DNA of 64,000 bases from a bacterium (GTDB lineage Bacteria; Pseudomonadota; Gammaproteobacteria; Burkholderiales; Thiobacillaceae): NCBI GenBank assembly GCA_009772925.1, contig WOUQ01000007.1:109720-173719 (forward strand), given 5' to 3'. Positions within the stretch are counted from its first letter, which is position 1. Each line of letters starts with the position of its first letter. Of the stretch, positions 1-8,740 are shown one piece after another. The position numbers and the translations under genes were made by a program. Under the pieces are notes generated by a model. It was not told the DNA's origin. It worked only from the letters and a program-made list of their open reading frames with translations, and did not search any database.

Positions 1-797
1 GAGGAGCACTGACTGGTATCCAGTGTGTTCGACGTGATGGTGTAGGATGTATTCAGTTCAACCACCGTCGGGGTGCTCGTCGAGGCCGTAACGTTGGTGC
101 ATTGATACCGTCGGGTATATTGGTTGCATGACCCGTCGAATGCCGTGCTGTCGCAGGTCGAACTGACCAGCGCACACCCTTCGGTTGCTTTGATGGCCGC
201 GCAATAGTCGATGTGATTCTCGGCAATGCAGGAATAGTCATCCTGATAGCGCCAGCATGTAGCCGTAGAGTTGAGTCCACCCGCTGGCGGCGTCACACCG
301 GCCAGACACACCGTCGCCCCGCTGGGATCGGCCTTGCATGACGTCGAATCGACACAGGTATGCGCCGCCAGGCGACAGCGGGAATTTTGAGCATAGCTGC
401 TGCACTGGCTCGTATTCGCGGTATCCGTCGCCAGCGTGTAGGTGTTATCCAAGCGGACCGTGTTGGTGGGGGTTCCCTGGCTGGAGCCACACCTAAATGT
501 CTTCGTGTACGTATTGCAGGTCCCATTGAAAGCGGTATCGCTACAGGTCGAGCTGGTTTGTCCGCAGCCAGCTGCTGTCAGTGCCGAACAGTAATCAATC
601 GAATCGGGTTTGATGCAGGTGTAGTTATCCTGGAGCTCCCAACAGCCGCCTACGTCGGCCAATGTCACGACAACACCGGATATCGTCTTGCTTGGGGTGC
701 TATCAACGCAGGTCGAACTTTCCAGTCGACAATCGCCGGCAACCGCCTGGCTCACGAAAGCCATGAGAAGAAGAGCCAAAAACGTCAGTGTCCTCAT
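1..797 (-). CDS. TraN-like cysteine-rich secreted protein, 3' end outside window
   Basis: The frame is open from an ATG at 797 to the left edge, giving 265 codons with no stop. Residues 1-21 (MRTLTFLALLLMAFVSQAVA) form a signal peptide. The rest is a cysteine-rich unit repeated about every 125 residues: a GGCWELQDNYTC / ATCWRYQDDYSC segment, then IDYC, GC, STC, a GTCN/GSCN tract and a TSQC segment. These resemble the Cys-rich repeats of F-type TraN, the outer-membrane mating-pair stabilisation protein. The ATG overlaps the upstream traN stop (TAATG), so the two are coupled. It could be a second TraN paralogue or the distal half of a split traN. Secretion and Cys repeats are seen; the adhesin role is inferred. 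Confidence 0.7.
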   Translation of the reverse strand, partial: MRTLTFLALLLMAFVSQAVAGDCRLESSTCVDSTPSKTISGVVVTLADVGGCWELQDNYTCIKPDSIDYCSALTAAGCGQTSSTCSDTAFNGTCNTYTKTFRCGSSQGTPTNTVRLDNTYTLATDTANTSQCSSYAQNSRCRLAAHTCVDSTSCKADPSGATVCLAGVTPPAGGLNSTATCWRYQDDYSCIAENHIDYCAAIKATEGCALVSSTCDSTAFDGSCNQYTRRYQCTNVTASTSTPTVVELNTSYTITSNTLDTSQCS

Positions 798-1996
798 TAC
801 CGTGCCCGCTGCTGCAGAGTGGCGCACTCATTGGATGTCCAACTGCTGACGGTTTTTGACATCGGCAATTGGAGTGGCGCCCCAGTGCCAGTTCCTCCTG
901 AGGAATTGCACCCAGAGCTGACATTACGCATTGAAGGCGTGCAGGTCGTTGAGCTGCAGCTGACGCTGAAATACACATAGAGATTGCAGCCGAACCCGAG
1001 GTTGCTGACGTAATAGTCGGTAACCGACTGCCCTGGAGCCACCGCAACCGGGAACCGGCCGTAACTCCCGTCCCATGGATAGCCGATCCAGTTGTAATCG
1101 TAGCGATTCACACCATCGTAGGATCGGTAAGGTTCCACCACATACGACCGGCCATCGCTTCCGCAGAAGATGTTCATGGCCATGTACGGGTCTACGCACC
1201 AGCTGCAATCCATGAACGCGGCCCTTCCCAGCCAGGCGCCGGGCGTGCATTGGCCAAACCCGACTGTGGCCGAGACTCCGCGCCGACAGCTCAACGTTTC
1301 ATATCCCTGCACCGTCTGGTTGCATTGATAGTTGTAGCTGGTGTTCACCGCAATCTGCCGACCGATGTAGCAGGTGGCATTGCTGAGCGTTTGCATCTGC
1401 TCGACACATTGGTACAGATGATGTTGATCGACGGCGATCTGGCGGGCAGTCGAACAGAAATTACTGCTCACGGGCCGGTACTCGGTACAGACCTCTGTCG
1501 AAAACGTCGCCGGCGTGGTCTCCGTCACCACACGGCACTGCTCCGTAGTTGCCCCGATATTGACGCCAGTGACCTGCAGGGTTGGGTTGCTGGCGATGGA
1601 ATTGGCACGACCGATCAGAGGATCGGTGGCACGATCAATCGAGAAGGCTGGCCTCACGCTCGGGTTGCGCGCCACAAAATTCACTGCATCACACTCCTGC
1701 CGCCGATAGGCGTCGGCATCCGGCACTTGGCTAGCGCAGTCCGTAACCTTTGTGACACCGGGTCCAGATAGCTGCCCCTGCCCGCCTTGGAACAACTGAG
1801 TTTGCGTGGCGCTCTGCCCGTAACCTGGAACCATGGACGCGGCATTCCCGCTACCGATTCCCTGAAAGGCACCATTGATCGAGCCTGATCCAAGCGCCCT
1901 GCCATCAGTGAATGCCGTACCTGCGTCGTAGCCCTGTGCTACCGCGTTGGTCGCGGTCGCCATGAAAACCATGCACCAGACAAATAGGTACCTCAC
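797..1996 (-). CDS. traN: Conjugal transfer mating-pair stabilisation protein TraN
   Basis: This 399-residue protein has a signal peptide (residues 1-20, ending NAVAQ) and a long cysteine-rich mature part. The N-terminal half carries the glycine-rich tract and paired Cys motifs (EQCRVVTE, STEVCTEYR, SNFCSTARQIAVDQHHLYQC) usual in F-type TraN. In that family it sits in the outer membrane of the donor and stabilises contact with the recipient. At 399 residues it is shorter than F TraN (about 600), and a second Cys-rich secreted ORF begins at its stop codon, so a split of one ancestral gene is plausible. It follows trbC with a 4-base overlap, in the F-like order W-U-trbC-N. Confidence 0.85.
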   Translation of the reverse strand: MRYLFVWCMVFMATATNAVAQGYDAGTAFTDGRALGSGSINGAFQGIGSGNAASMVPGYGQSATQTQLFQGGQGQLSGPGVTKVTDCASQVPDADAYRRQECDAVNFVARNPSVRPAFSIDRATDPLIGRANSIASNPTLQVTGVNIGATTEQCRVVTETTPATFSTEVCTEYRPVSSNFCSTARQIAVDQHHLYQCVEQMQTLSNATCYIGRQIAVNTSYNYQCNQTVQGYETLSCRRGVSATVGFGQCTPGAWLGRAAFMDCSWCVDPYMAMNIFCGSDGRSYVVEPYRSYDGVNRYDYNWIGYPWDGSYGRFPVAVAPGQSVTDYYVSNLGFGCNLYVYFSVSCSSTTCTPSMRNVSSGCNSSGGTGTGAPLQLPMSKTVSSWTSNECATLQQRAR

Positions 1997-2694
1997 GGAC
2001 GAGGCCCAGCCAATCTTGCGGCATAGCGCCTTGCCGCTTCTGCCCAGTTCGGTGCTTGGCGTTCAATGAGATCAAGGGCGTAGTCTTGACCAACGTCGCC
2101 ATCAACCTTGATATAGCTTGCCGGAGCAGCGCATCCGTCCTCACCAATCTTGGTCGCTTGCCCGGACCGGGCGATTACCAACGCCGGTACTTGAGCCACC
2201 TTGAACTGTTTGAAGGCTGGGGGATGAATAATGGCTGTGACATTTCTCTTCCCGACCAAGGCGGCCAGTTCCTCCCCCATTCGGCTCAGGGAGTTGCCTT
2301 TGAGACCGCGAAGGACGAGGACGGCGCCCGACTTTTCCGACTGGGCGACGATTCGCTCAAGCGCTTCCTTCGGCATCGAGAACGAGACGAAGACCATCAG
2401 CTCAGGGATGTCAGATGGGATTTCTGACCTGGGCGAAGACGCATGGCGATAGGACTCTGCGATCTGGGAAATGTCCGGACTCTTAGCTACTGGCTTCGGT
2501 AATGCGTCAGTTTTCGGCACAGACAACGGATTCGCTATTCTTGCCGGCCCCATCCCCTTAAGAGCCTCCTCCATGCGTTGCCGCGCCACGCGCATGTCGC
2601 CATCGCTTGGCAGCACAGCCTGCGCCCATGCAATGCTCGACACTGAACACGCAATTGAAGCTGCGATGAGTACGCCGCATGGATATTGATTCAT
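1993..2694 (-). CDS. trbC: F-type conjugal transfer protein TrbC
   Basis: The start is the ATG at 2694, just after the traU stop; a longer in-frame ORF exists but lies over traU. Residues 1-23 are a signal peptide (MNQYPCGVLIAASIACSVSS, then IAWAQA). The core has the TrbC-type thioredoxin-like pattern: PELMVFVSFSMP, then GAVLVLRGLKGNS, with a C-terminal IHPPAFKQFKVAQVPALV segment. TrbC is a periplasmic pilus-assembly protein of F-type type IV secretion that works with TraW. The protein is 233 residues, a typical size. It is coupled to traN downstream and traU upstream. Confidence 0.85.
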   Translation of the reverse strand: MNQYPCGVLIAASIACSVSSIAWAQAVLPSDGDMRVARQRMEEALKGMGPARIANPLSVPKTDALPKPVAKSPDISQIAESYRHASSPRSEIPSDIPELMVFVSFSMPKEALERIVAQSEKSGAVLVLRGLKGNSLSRMGEELAALVGKRNVTAIIHPPAFKQFKVAQVPALVIARSGQATKIGEDGCAAPASYIKVDGDVGQDYALDLIERQAPNWAEAARRYAARLAGPRP

Positions 2695-2698
2695 GGTT

Positions 2699-3715
2699 TC
2701 AAAAGGCCCCTTGGCAGCAGTTGCGTTTTCGAAAAACCATGTAGGCGAAGTCCTCGCCTTCAAAAGGGTATTCCTTGCCTGCCCCCCAAAGGACCGTCGA
2801 TCGCCCCAGAGGCTGGCAACATTTGCCAGCGATCTTCGCCGTCTGCGGGATCGGGTACAGCATCTGGTACTTGTAGCCGGTCTTGTCCATGATCGGCTGC
2901 GGGTAATAGCCACAGAGCCCGTCCTCGCCGGATGCCGCCCACATCAGCCCCTCGCGATGCATCTTCGCAATCAGGCGGGTCATCTCCAGACTAGATGCCT
3001 GGACACCGCCAATATGTGCTTGCACGTTTCCGTTAAGTGGATAGAGGCTTCCTTGGCATCCCGCGCACCAGAACAAGGTGTTCAGTGGGAACCCCACTGT
3101 TGCCGCAACACAATCCGCAGCACAGGCAGCACGGGCCGGCAGATTGCCGAACAGAGCGACATCTGGATTAAAAATGAACGTCAGTTCATCGTCGTGCCAC
3201 ATTGGATCGAGTTCGGTGAGGTAGGCCACATCGAAGGAACTCTGCTCCAGACAGGCATTGTCGAAGATGGCTTCCAGCCAGAAGATGATTGGGTCGACAT
3301 ACCAATGCACCTGATAGAAGGACGAGGTCGAGGTGCTGTCCTGGCTGAAGCGCGAACCTCGCGGCGCATCAAACCCGGGGTTCAGTTCAACGCCGCCGAG
3401 ACTGGTCATGCAAAACGGCCGACGCACGACATCCACGCGACGAACCGGTTCCCAGAAGCTGACCTTGAACCCCACCCGCAATTGCGACGGGCACATGCAA
3501 ACTGGGGAGCCGCCAGGGTTGGGTGTGTCTTCCTGCCCCATGGATACCAGGTCATGGCCACCGAACCGGATGGGGAGCATGCAACTCCAGCAGATATCCG
3601 TGATCGGGTTCGCAAACCGGCCGCTACAGGTCGCCGTTGCATACGCTGGCAGCGATGACCCTCCAGCGGCAATGGCGAGTACGAGGATGCGCGCGAATTC
3701 ACGGAAGGACTTCAT
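2699..3715 (-). CDS. traU: Conjugal transfer protein TraU
   Basis: 338 residues with an N-terminal signal peptide (residues 1-26, ending LPAYA). The mature part is typical TraU: an early TCSGRFANPITDICWSCMLPI stretch, many conserved cysteines, and aromatic, proline-rich segments (VSFWEPVRRVDVVRRPFCM). In F-type systems TraU is a periplasmic protein needed for DNA transfer more than for pilus formation. It overlaps the end of traW by 17 bases and precedes trbC by 4. The length matches F TraU (about 330). Confidence 0.92.
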   Translation of the reverse strand: MKSFREFARILVLAIAAGGSSLPAYATATCSGRFANPITDICWSCMLPIRFGGHDLVSMGQEDTPNPGGSPVCMCPSQLRVGFKVSFWEPVRRVDVVRRPFCMTSLGGVELNPGFDAPRGSRFSQDSTSTSSFYQVHWYVDPIIFWLEAIFDNACLEQSSFDVAYLTELDPMWHDDELTFIFNPDVALFGNLPARAACAADCVAATVGFPLNTLFWCAGCQGSLYPLNGNVQAHIGGVQASSLEMTRLIAKMHREGLMWAASGEDGLCGYYPQPIMDKTGYKYQMLYPIPQTAKIAGKCCQPLGRSTVLWGAGKEYPFEGEDFAYMVFRKRNCCQGAF

Positions 3716-4322
3716 CGACCCTTAACCTCTTCCCGTCTTGAGTCACGACGGCTGGCACCTGATGAATGCCCAGGCGGCGAACCAGTGTCCCGCCCTGGTC
3801 ATAGAAAACCCGGCGTTTCCAGTCACGCATGAGATTCAATGGCTCGCCGGCGACCAAAATCGGCTTTACTGCTCGATCTTGATTCCGCAACAGCTGCCGG
3901 GCGAAGGAGACCTGCCGTCTATCCCTGCCATCAAAGAAGACGAGCTTTTCGCGAAGAGATACATGATCTAGTGGATTCACCTTCAGTCCGCGCGCGAACA
4001 GAAGCGCGCCATCGGCACCACGGATGTCCCGATCCAGCGTCCATGTCGGGTCGATGAAATAAGTGCGTTTGGCCGCTGTCGCCTTAATACCGGGGACAGG
4101 CTTTGGCTTCTCGATAGCTCCGACTACGCGATCGCGATATTCGCCTTGCTTCCGGGCAAGATCGCCGGATTTTTCCATCCGACCGAGTCGTGACTGGATG
4201 ACTTCCAGCAGATCCGCTTCGGCAATATCGTAGGTCGGCCCGACGACACCGAGTTCTTCAGCGTGTGCGATAGGCATCAAGCTGAAAAGCAGCATGGCGA
4301 GGAGTTGGGCATGAATCGACAT
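3699..4322 (-). CDS. traW: Conjugal transfer pilus assembly protein TraW
   Basis: I take the ATG at 4322, because the longer in-frame ORF (to 4394) would run through the 27-bp palindrome upstream. Residues 1-21 form a signal peptide (MSIHAQLLAMLLFSLMPIAHA). The mature start has the TraW signature GPTYDIAEADLLEVIQSRL, followed by KRTYFIDPTWTLDRDI and a C-terminal LGIHQVPAVV segment. TraW acts in the periplasm with TrbC during F-pilus assembly. It is the first gene of the W-U-trbC-N operon, and the palindrome at 4363-4389 begins 40 bases upstream of the start. Confidence 0.9.
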   Translation of the reverse strand: MSIHAQLLAMLLFSLMPIAHAEELGVVGPTYDIAEADLLEVIQSRLGRMEKSGDLARKQGEYRDRVVGAIEKPKPVPGIKATAAKRTYFIDPTWTLDRDIRGADGALLFARGLKVNPLDHVSLREKLVFFDGRDRRQVSFARQLLRNQDRAVKPILVAGEPLNLMRDWKRRVFYDQGGTLVRRLGIHQVPAVVTQDGKRLRVDEVLP

Positions 4323-4362
4323 GAGGATCGATTCTGGTCGCACGGTCGCGACGATGGCTTTT

Positions 4363-4389
4363 GAAATGCGCCTTTTTCGGGCGCATTTC
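4363..4389. promoter_or_regulatory. 27-bp inverted repeat, copy 1 of 6
   Basis: Perfect 10-7-10 palindrome: GAAATGCGCC, 7-base spacer TTTTTCG, GGCGCATTTC. It lies in the divergent region between traW (minus) and the DUF3024 gene (plus), 40 bases upstream of traW. The same 27-base geometry recurs at five other sites in this window. No run of T follows either arm, so a terminator is unlikely; a protein operator is the best reading. Confidence 0.75.
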
Positions 4390-4478
4390 GGCACCGCAAG
4401 TCACATCAGCTTCAATGCGTCTTCAATAATCAGGACATGCTGCGGTAGCATCGCATCTGACCTTGGAGGGAGCAATCG

Positions 4479-4820
4479 GTGGCGTTGCCAGTACTGACCA
4501 AACGGTTGGTTGAAATCAAACTCGGAGCTTACTGCGAGAAGAGAATTCCGCACCATGCACGGGATCAGGTGAGGTTGAGTTACGTCATTCGCGGAAACAG
4601 CGTGACGCTCAATGAAGAACGTATTGCGTTTTCACAGCCGGGGACGTGGGTGACCGTTCCTATCGCTCAATTTCGGTATGAAGATAATGGCAGCTGGGGT
4701 CTTTTCTGCTCGGACAGAAACTCGAAGTGGCATCGATATCACCAAGCAAAGCCGTCTCGTGACCTCGACACTCTGCTTGCGGCCCTGGATGCCGATCAGA
4801 CAGGAATTTTCTGGGGCTAA
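4479..4820 (+). CDS. DUF3024-type small protein
   Basis: 113 residues from a GTG at 4479, supported by a GGAGGGA ribosome site eight bases upstream. The sequence (GAYCEKRIPHHARDQVRLSYVIRGNSVTL, then PIAQFRYED, WGLFCSDRNSKWHRY and a C-terminal GIFWG) resembles the DUF3024 family of small bacterial proteins of unknown function. It is one of few plus-strand genes on the left arm and is divergent from traW. It ends 4 bases inside the end of the convergent HEAAH gene. No specific role can be assigned. Confidence 0.7.
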   Translation: MALPVLTKRLVEIKLGAYCEKRIPHHARDQVRLSYVIRGNSVTLNEERIAFSQPGTWVTVPIAQFRYEDNGSWGLFCSDRNSKWHRYHQAKPSRDLDTLLAALDADQTGIFWG

Positions 4821-5689
4821 GTCGGGGTAGATCGACTCTCGGTCGCTTGTTCGCCGCGGGGTGACCTGGAGGGAGAGCATCGCTCGCGGATGGATTTCCA
4901 GCCGTTCCCGGCGGCAACCGCCTCCCGCAGAATATCCACATACTCGGCACCATGTACCCGCTCGTCCGGCGGCATCGCCCCGTCCGCAAGCTCTGACAGA
5001 AGCCGGTTTCGAGTTGAACGAGTTTTGCCAAGCTCAAGAATTCGGCTGTAAGCCTCGCAGGCATAGGCAAACGTTTCTCGTTTGGCGAAATCAATCTCGA
5101 GCAGCCACTCCCGATGACGAGTCGCGTTCAGCCCGAGCGTTTCTCGCTTGCAGTTGTGAAAAATGTGGGCAGCCTCGTGAACCACATAATCGTCGAAGCG
5201 GTTGTTGGCATCAAAATACTCGACGGAAACGTAGCAGGTCGTCTCTTCGCTCAGGCCAACAATATTTGGCGCATCGACGGAGAGCCGTTTTGCATCAAAG
5301 CTTGTGAGGTAAAGATTTGCCAGATTCCACGCTGTCTTGAGCCACGGCGTTTTTTCGAGAGTACTTGCTATCGTCGCCGGCGTGAGAAAGACAATAGACC
5401 GCTCAAGCCTTTCGAGGATGATCATGCGTTCTCGCTGCGGGAACAGCCCTTGCACCATGGGCGCAAGTTTCGCGTGGGCGAACACCTTCAAGTCGGCATT
5501 TTCGAGGAATGCGGGGACGGCTGCACACCCGGTCCGCTGCAGTACCTCTGAAATGAGTGCGCAACGCAGTGCAGCACTTCCGCACGTCGCACGCTCCACG
5601 AACGTATCGCCTGGCCAAGTCTCAAAGCCGTTGTCGTAGTGGCCGCTGGCAAGAAAGCGATCAACTTCTGTTCGCTGGAGCGTGTGCAT
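4817..5689 (-). CDS. Putative zinc metallopeptidase (HEAAH) in the traI operon
   Basis: 290 residues with no signal peptide. The key motif is HEAAHIFHN at residues 171-179, a HExxH zincin-like site, followed by the acidic helix EIDFAKRETFAYACEAYSRI that could supply a third ligand. I do not recognise a named family. It lies 12 bases after traI, so it is probably co-transcribed with the relaxase and could act in relaxosome processing or in the recipient. That role is inference. The C-terminal 20 residues are polar and probably disordered. Confidence 0.6.
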   Translation of the reverse strand: MHTLQRTEVDRFLASGHYDNGFETWPGDTFVERATCGSAALRCALISEVLQRTGCAAVPAFLENADLKVFAHAKLAPMVQGLFPQRERMIILERLERSIVFLTPATIASTLEKTPWLKTAWNLANLYLTSFDAKRLSVDAPNIVGLSEETTCYVSVEYFDANNRFDDYVVHEAAHIFHNCKRETLGLNATRHREWLLEIDFAKRETFAYACEAYSRILELGKTRSTRNRLLSELADGAMPPDERVHGAEYVDILREAVAAGNGWKSIRERCSPSRSPRGEQATESRSTPT

Positions 5690-5701
5690 TCTCTGAATAA
5701 T

Positions 5702-7735
5702 TTACCCTACTGACGGCATAGCCGGTATTCGATAGGAATGTGCCTTTTTTCGCGTCTGGCACATAAACACGTCAGGAACGACGCTGCCCAAACGCATTAT
5801 TGACATTCGATTTACCTGGAGTCGCGCCACCAAGAAAGGCTCGGCTTTCCTAGATTGGATCCAGACGAAGGCTCCATCCGCATCTGCCGTTAGGATGCCT
5901 TCTCTCACCCCTTCCCGCAAGGTGGTGACGATACTTTGTATCAATGCAAGTCGCGTGTCTTCGCCTATTCCCTCAATCTCGCCCTGAACTGGCTTGGGTA
6001 GCTGAACAGGATCAGCGGATGATATCGATACGGTTGATGGTTCTGGCGGCGTTTTCCCGACCGCCATGAGCTGTTTCACCACCGGCTGAAGCCGAACAAC
6101 CTTCCACGTCTTGCCACCGTCGATCTCGATCTCCACCACCTTGCGAAACGGCGACAATGGATCAAGAACCAGCCAGTTTCGGCGCGACAGTTCATCGAGA
6201 ATCGATTTGTTCTCCAACCCATAGCCATTAAGCGCGTCTGGCCACTTGAGGCACAGCACACCGGAGGAGTCGATGTGAGTCAATGTCTCGAATGATTTTT
6301 CGCCGGTTTGAATGTCTTCGGCAAGTGCCTTCAGTGCTTCGCCGACAGGTCCGTCGAGCCGATCGACAACTTCTTCCGGTGGCTTGGCATTCACCTTTTC
6401 GGATTGAACCGGCGCCCTAATGAGCGCTGGTGACACTGCGGGCTCTGCATCGACAGGCAATTTTGGAGTAGAGATACGTGGCATCTCTTTGGGAATTTCC
6501 TCCAGGTCGAGAATTTTTCCTGGGACTGATAATGGGGCTGGATCGATGACCAGAGCAGTATCACGCAACCTGATGGCAGTCAGTCGGATATTGGGTATCT
6601 TCTCGGCTAGCACATCGGGGGCAATCACCCAGTAGCGATTCCCGTCAGTCCGATCCCCGCGAATATTCGCCAGCTTCCGATCAACGAGCATGTCCAGAAT
6701 GCTGTTCGGGGTTCGTGGCAAGCCCGGAATTTTTTCCTGATTGATGATAGCCGCCATTTCTTCGCCTGCCGCAGGCCAGATTAAAAAGAGATGCCCGTCA
6801 ATGAGCCAGAGGCGTGAGCCAGGTTCATTGATTCCCCAGGTTCCATCCCGGACAAGTCTGCGCATGATGTCCACTAGGAACCGTTCCACCGGAAGACCGA
6901 TCTCATAGCCGGTAAACGCAACGCCAAGATTTCGCAGGTCTCGTTCGACACTGACCTGGTCTGAGCGGATCACGAGATCGTGTATCAGATTCTCAGCACT
7001 GGGGTGTCCGTTAATTGTTTCCATCATCCAGAGTACGAGCTCTGTGTCTCCCTCCGCAATCCAAGCAAGCCCCTTTGGACTGATGATGCGCTCAGCAATC
7101 AGAGAAGAAATTGCCGTATGCTTTTTCGCACGATTCTCACGCCAATGCAGGAAGTACCGATCTACGCCGTGCCTGCTGGCCCAGGAATAAAGATCTTCCA
7201 CGAATGGGTTCCAGACTTTCGCTCCATCTCTGCTAGTAACGACAAGATCTGTCACCGGCTTACCCACATCGTGGCAAAGTGCCGCTAGAAACACGGCAAG
7301 GTGCCACCGTGGTTCTAGCTCACGTCGTCTCCGGGGCGCCTGCTCTCCAGGCAGTAGCACTCGATCCCCAGATTGAAGCGACCACAGGGCGACCTCGGCA
7401 GCATGACGAAGCAACCCGCCTGCCCCCCTGTGGTGATGAGTTTGGCTTGCCGGCAAGAGATGCGCGTAGGAGGCAAATCGACGGAGAGACTCCAGGTAGT
7501 ACTGCTCGAATATATCGGGAGAAGCGAGTCCGGCCTCGCGAATCTGACCAATCAACTCCCGCTGAGTCTCGATAAGTTTGTGTGGGTCCGTGGCCGGCAG
7601 ACCCCTCATAAACGGCGGGTACCGAGGAATCTCCTCGTCGATTGCCATTTGCGCAGCGTCATTCTCAGCGGGTTTGCCGACAAGCTCCTGACTTTGACTA
7701 TCAAAGCGGACTGCCTTCCTGATGAAACTTAGCAA
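5702..7735 (-). CDS. traI: MOBH-family conjugative relaxase TraI
   Basis: 677 residues. The N-terminal TraI_2 domain carries the triple histidine HHH (100-102, in QTHHHRGAGGLLRH) and the HD pair (155-156, in ALCHDVGKP) that define MOBH relaxases, which nick oriT and lead the transferred strand. A C-terminal region around residues 450-640 resembles the winged-helix TraI_2_C domain. The start is a TTG at 7735 with a GGGGAGGG ribosome site, three bases after the preceding gene. MOBH relaxases are typical of SXT/R391 elements and IncA/C plasmids, which matches the MobI-like protein and the tra gene set here. Confidence 0.9.
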   Translation of the reverse strand: MLSFIRKAVRFDSQSQELVGKPAENDAAQMAIDEEIPRYPPFMRGLPATDPHKLIETQRELIGQIREAGLASPDIFEQYYLESLRRFASYAHLLPASQTHHHRGAGGLLRHAAEVALWSLQSGDRVLLPGEQAPRRRRELEPRWHLAVFLAALCHDVGKPVTDLVVTSRDGAKVWNPFVEDLYSWASRHGVDRYFLHWRENRAKKHTAISSLIAERIISPKGLAWIAEGDTELVLWMMETINGHPSAENLIHDLVIRSDQVSVERDLRNLGVAFTGYEIGLPVERFLVDIMRRLVRDGTWGINEPGSRLWLIDGHLFLIWPAAGEEMAAIINQEKIPGLPRTPNSILDMLVDRKLANIRGDRTDGNRYWVIAPDVLAEKIPNIRLTAIRLRDTALVIDPAPLSVPGKILDLEEIPKEMPRISTPKLPVDAEPAVSPALIRAPVQSEKVNAKPPEEVVDRLDGPVGEALKALAEDIQTGEKSFETLTHIDSSGVLCLKWPDALNGYGLENKSILDELSRRNWLVLDPLSPFRKVVEIEIDGGKTWKVVRLQPVVKQLMAVGKTPPEPSTVSISSADPVQLPKPVQGEIEGIGEDTRLALIQSIVTTLREGVREGILTADADGAFVWIQSRKAEPFLVARLQVNRMSIMRLGSVVPDVFMCQTRKKAHSYRIPAMPSVG

Positions 7736-7738
7736 AGG

Positions 7739-8056
7739 TCAGCCCTCCCCTTCGCCAACACCTTGCTGTGTTCTGTCCAAGCCGCGTCGAATCCCAGGCA
7801 CAACACGAAGACGCTGCCGTGCCCGATCAGGATCAATATCCAGAAGACCACAGATCGAGTTGAAGGAATTGGCGGCATTGGAAATGCCATGGAATATCCA
7901 TATCAAGGCTTCGCGCTGTATACCGCCAATACTTCTCTCCGACTTCTCGATTGACCTCACGTTGCCTTTCGCATCTTCGATCGCTTGGTGAAGGACCGCT
8001 ATCCAAAGGTGCTTTGATCTTTGGATGACCTCCGATGTAGCGCGATCCGATTCCAT
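7739..8056 (-). CDS. Small conserved protein between the S26 peptidase and traI
   Basis: 105 residues if translation starts at the ATG at 8056 (MESDRATSEVIQ), 25 bases after the S26 peptidase stop; the frame is open further but would overlap the peptidase. The centre reads ALIWIFHGISNAANSFNSICGLLDIDPDRARQRL. That resembles small uncharacterised proteins with a tryptophan/phenylalanine-rich FxxIC-LxIDPxxxRxxL helix. It sits in the S26-traI operon. The function is unknown; the helical DPDRARQRL end could be DNA-binding, but that is a guess. Confidence 0.5.
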   Translation of the reverse strand: MESDRATSEVIQRSKHLWIAVLHQAIEDAKGNVRSIEKSERSIGGIQREALIWIFHGISNAANSFNSICGLLDIDPDRARQRLRVVPGIRRGLDRTQQGVGEGEG

Positions 8057-8081
8057 TCCGAAAAACCCAATGTGTCCCACG

Positions 8082-8564
8082 TCAGAAAATCCGATGCGCT
8101 TTCCCGATGATTTGATTCCGACCAACCCAGCCGGTAAGCCGGTATCGTGAATCGAGGCTGTCGGGATGAGATCCGGCAACGTAGTAGTGCCCTTCCGGAA
8201 TTGTGCCGATGAGGCCAATATCCAGTGGCTCTCCGGTTCGGGCTCTTTCCTTCGCACGGCCGACTGAATTGCCGTCTACGAAAAAGTCTCGGCCATTCGC
8301 CGTAACGACTGAACCGGGCAGTCCGATCAATTTTTTGACGAAGATGCTTCCGTGGGGATAAGGCCAGTTTGCTTCCCATCGGAAGGCAACCAACTCTCCG
8401 CGTGCTGGCGTGACGCCTTTCTCGACAAGAAAAATGGTGCCAGGAAGACTTTCGGTGAGATTCAGGGCGACGAGATAAGCGCGGCCAAATGCCAAATTGG
8501 CTGCCATGACCCAAAGGACAACCGGAAACCAGCGCCCAGACAGATTGAAAAGACGAATATGCAT
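8082..8564 (-). CDS. S26-family conjugative transfer signal peptidase (TraF/TrhF-like)
   Basis: 160 residues from ATG 8564. It has one N-terminal membrane segment (residues 13-35), then the S26 peptidase motifs: the catalytic serine region ESLPGTIFLVE (Ser39) and the lysine region SIFVKKLIGLPG (Lys77/78), with a C-terminal GHYYVAGSHPDSLDSRYRLTGWV box. In IncHI and SXT systems this peptidase (TrhF/TrsF) matures transfer proteins such as pilin. It heads the operon leading to traI. A 27-bp palindrome (8603-8629) lies 38 bases upstream. Confidence 0.88.
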   Translation of the reverse strand: MHIRLFNLSGRWFPVVLWVMAANLAFGRAYLVALNLTESLPGTIFLVEKGVTPARGELVAFRWEANWPYPHGSIFVKKLIGLPGSVVTANGRDFFVDGNSVGRAKERARTGEPLDIGLIGTIPEGHYYVAGSHPDSLDSRYRLTGWVGRNQIIGKAHRIF

Positions 8565-8602
8565 GGTGCCACTGTATCGGCGCGACCTGCCGAGCAATTC
8601 TC

Positions 8603-8629
8603 GAAATGCGCCCGGCAAAGACACATTTC
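8603..8629. promoter_or_regulatory. 27-bp inverted repeat, copy 2 of 6
   Basis: GAAATGCGCC, 7-base spacer CGGCAAA, GACACATTTC; the left half is identical to copy 1, and the right half reads GAAATGTGTC on the other strand. It lies in the divergent region between the S26 peptidase/traI operon (minus) and the YbjQ-like gene (plus), 38 bases from the peptidase start, almost the same distance as copy 1 to traW. Confidence 0.7.
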
Positions 8630-8740
8630 GATCGCACGAGACCTGAGCCATGGGCATGCTGCAAGCAGAAGTGGTGACGCCACGTTCTTGCAGTTTTTAG
8701 GATCTGTGGGAAGCTTGGTTAGAACTGATTGGAGGCACTC

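Noticed and set aside
4363..4389. The 27-bp palindromes read as rho-independent terminators
   Set aside because: They stand before operons, not after; no T tract follows the stem, and the arms are conserved in sequence as well as in pairing.
8565..8657. Upstream extension of the S26 peptidase to 8657
   Set aside because: It would run through the 27-bp palindrome, and the membrane segment and catalytic motifs fit a start at 8564.
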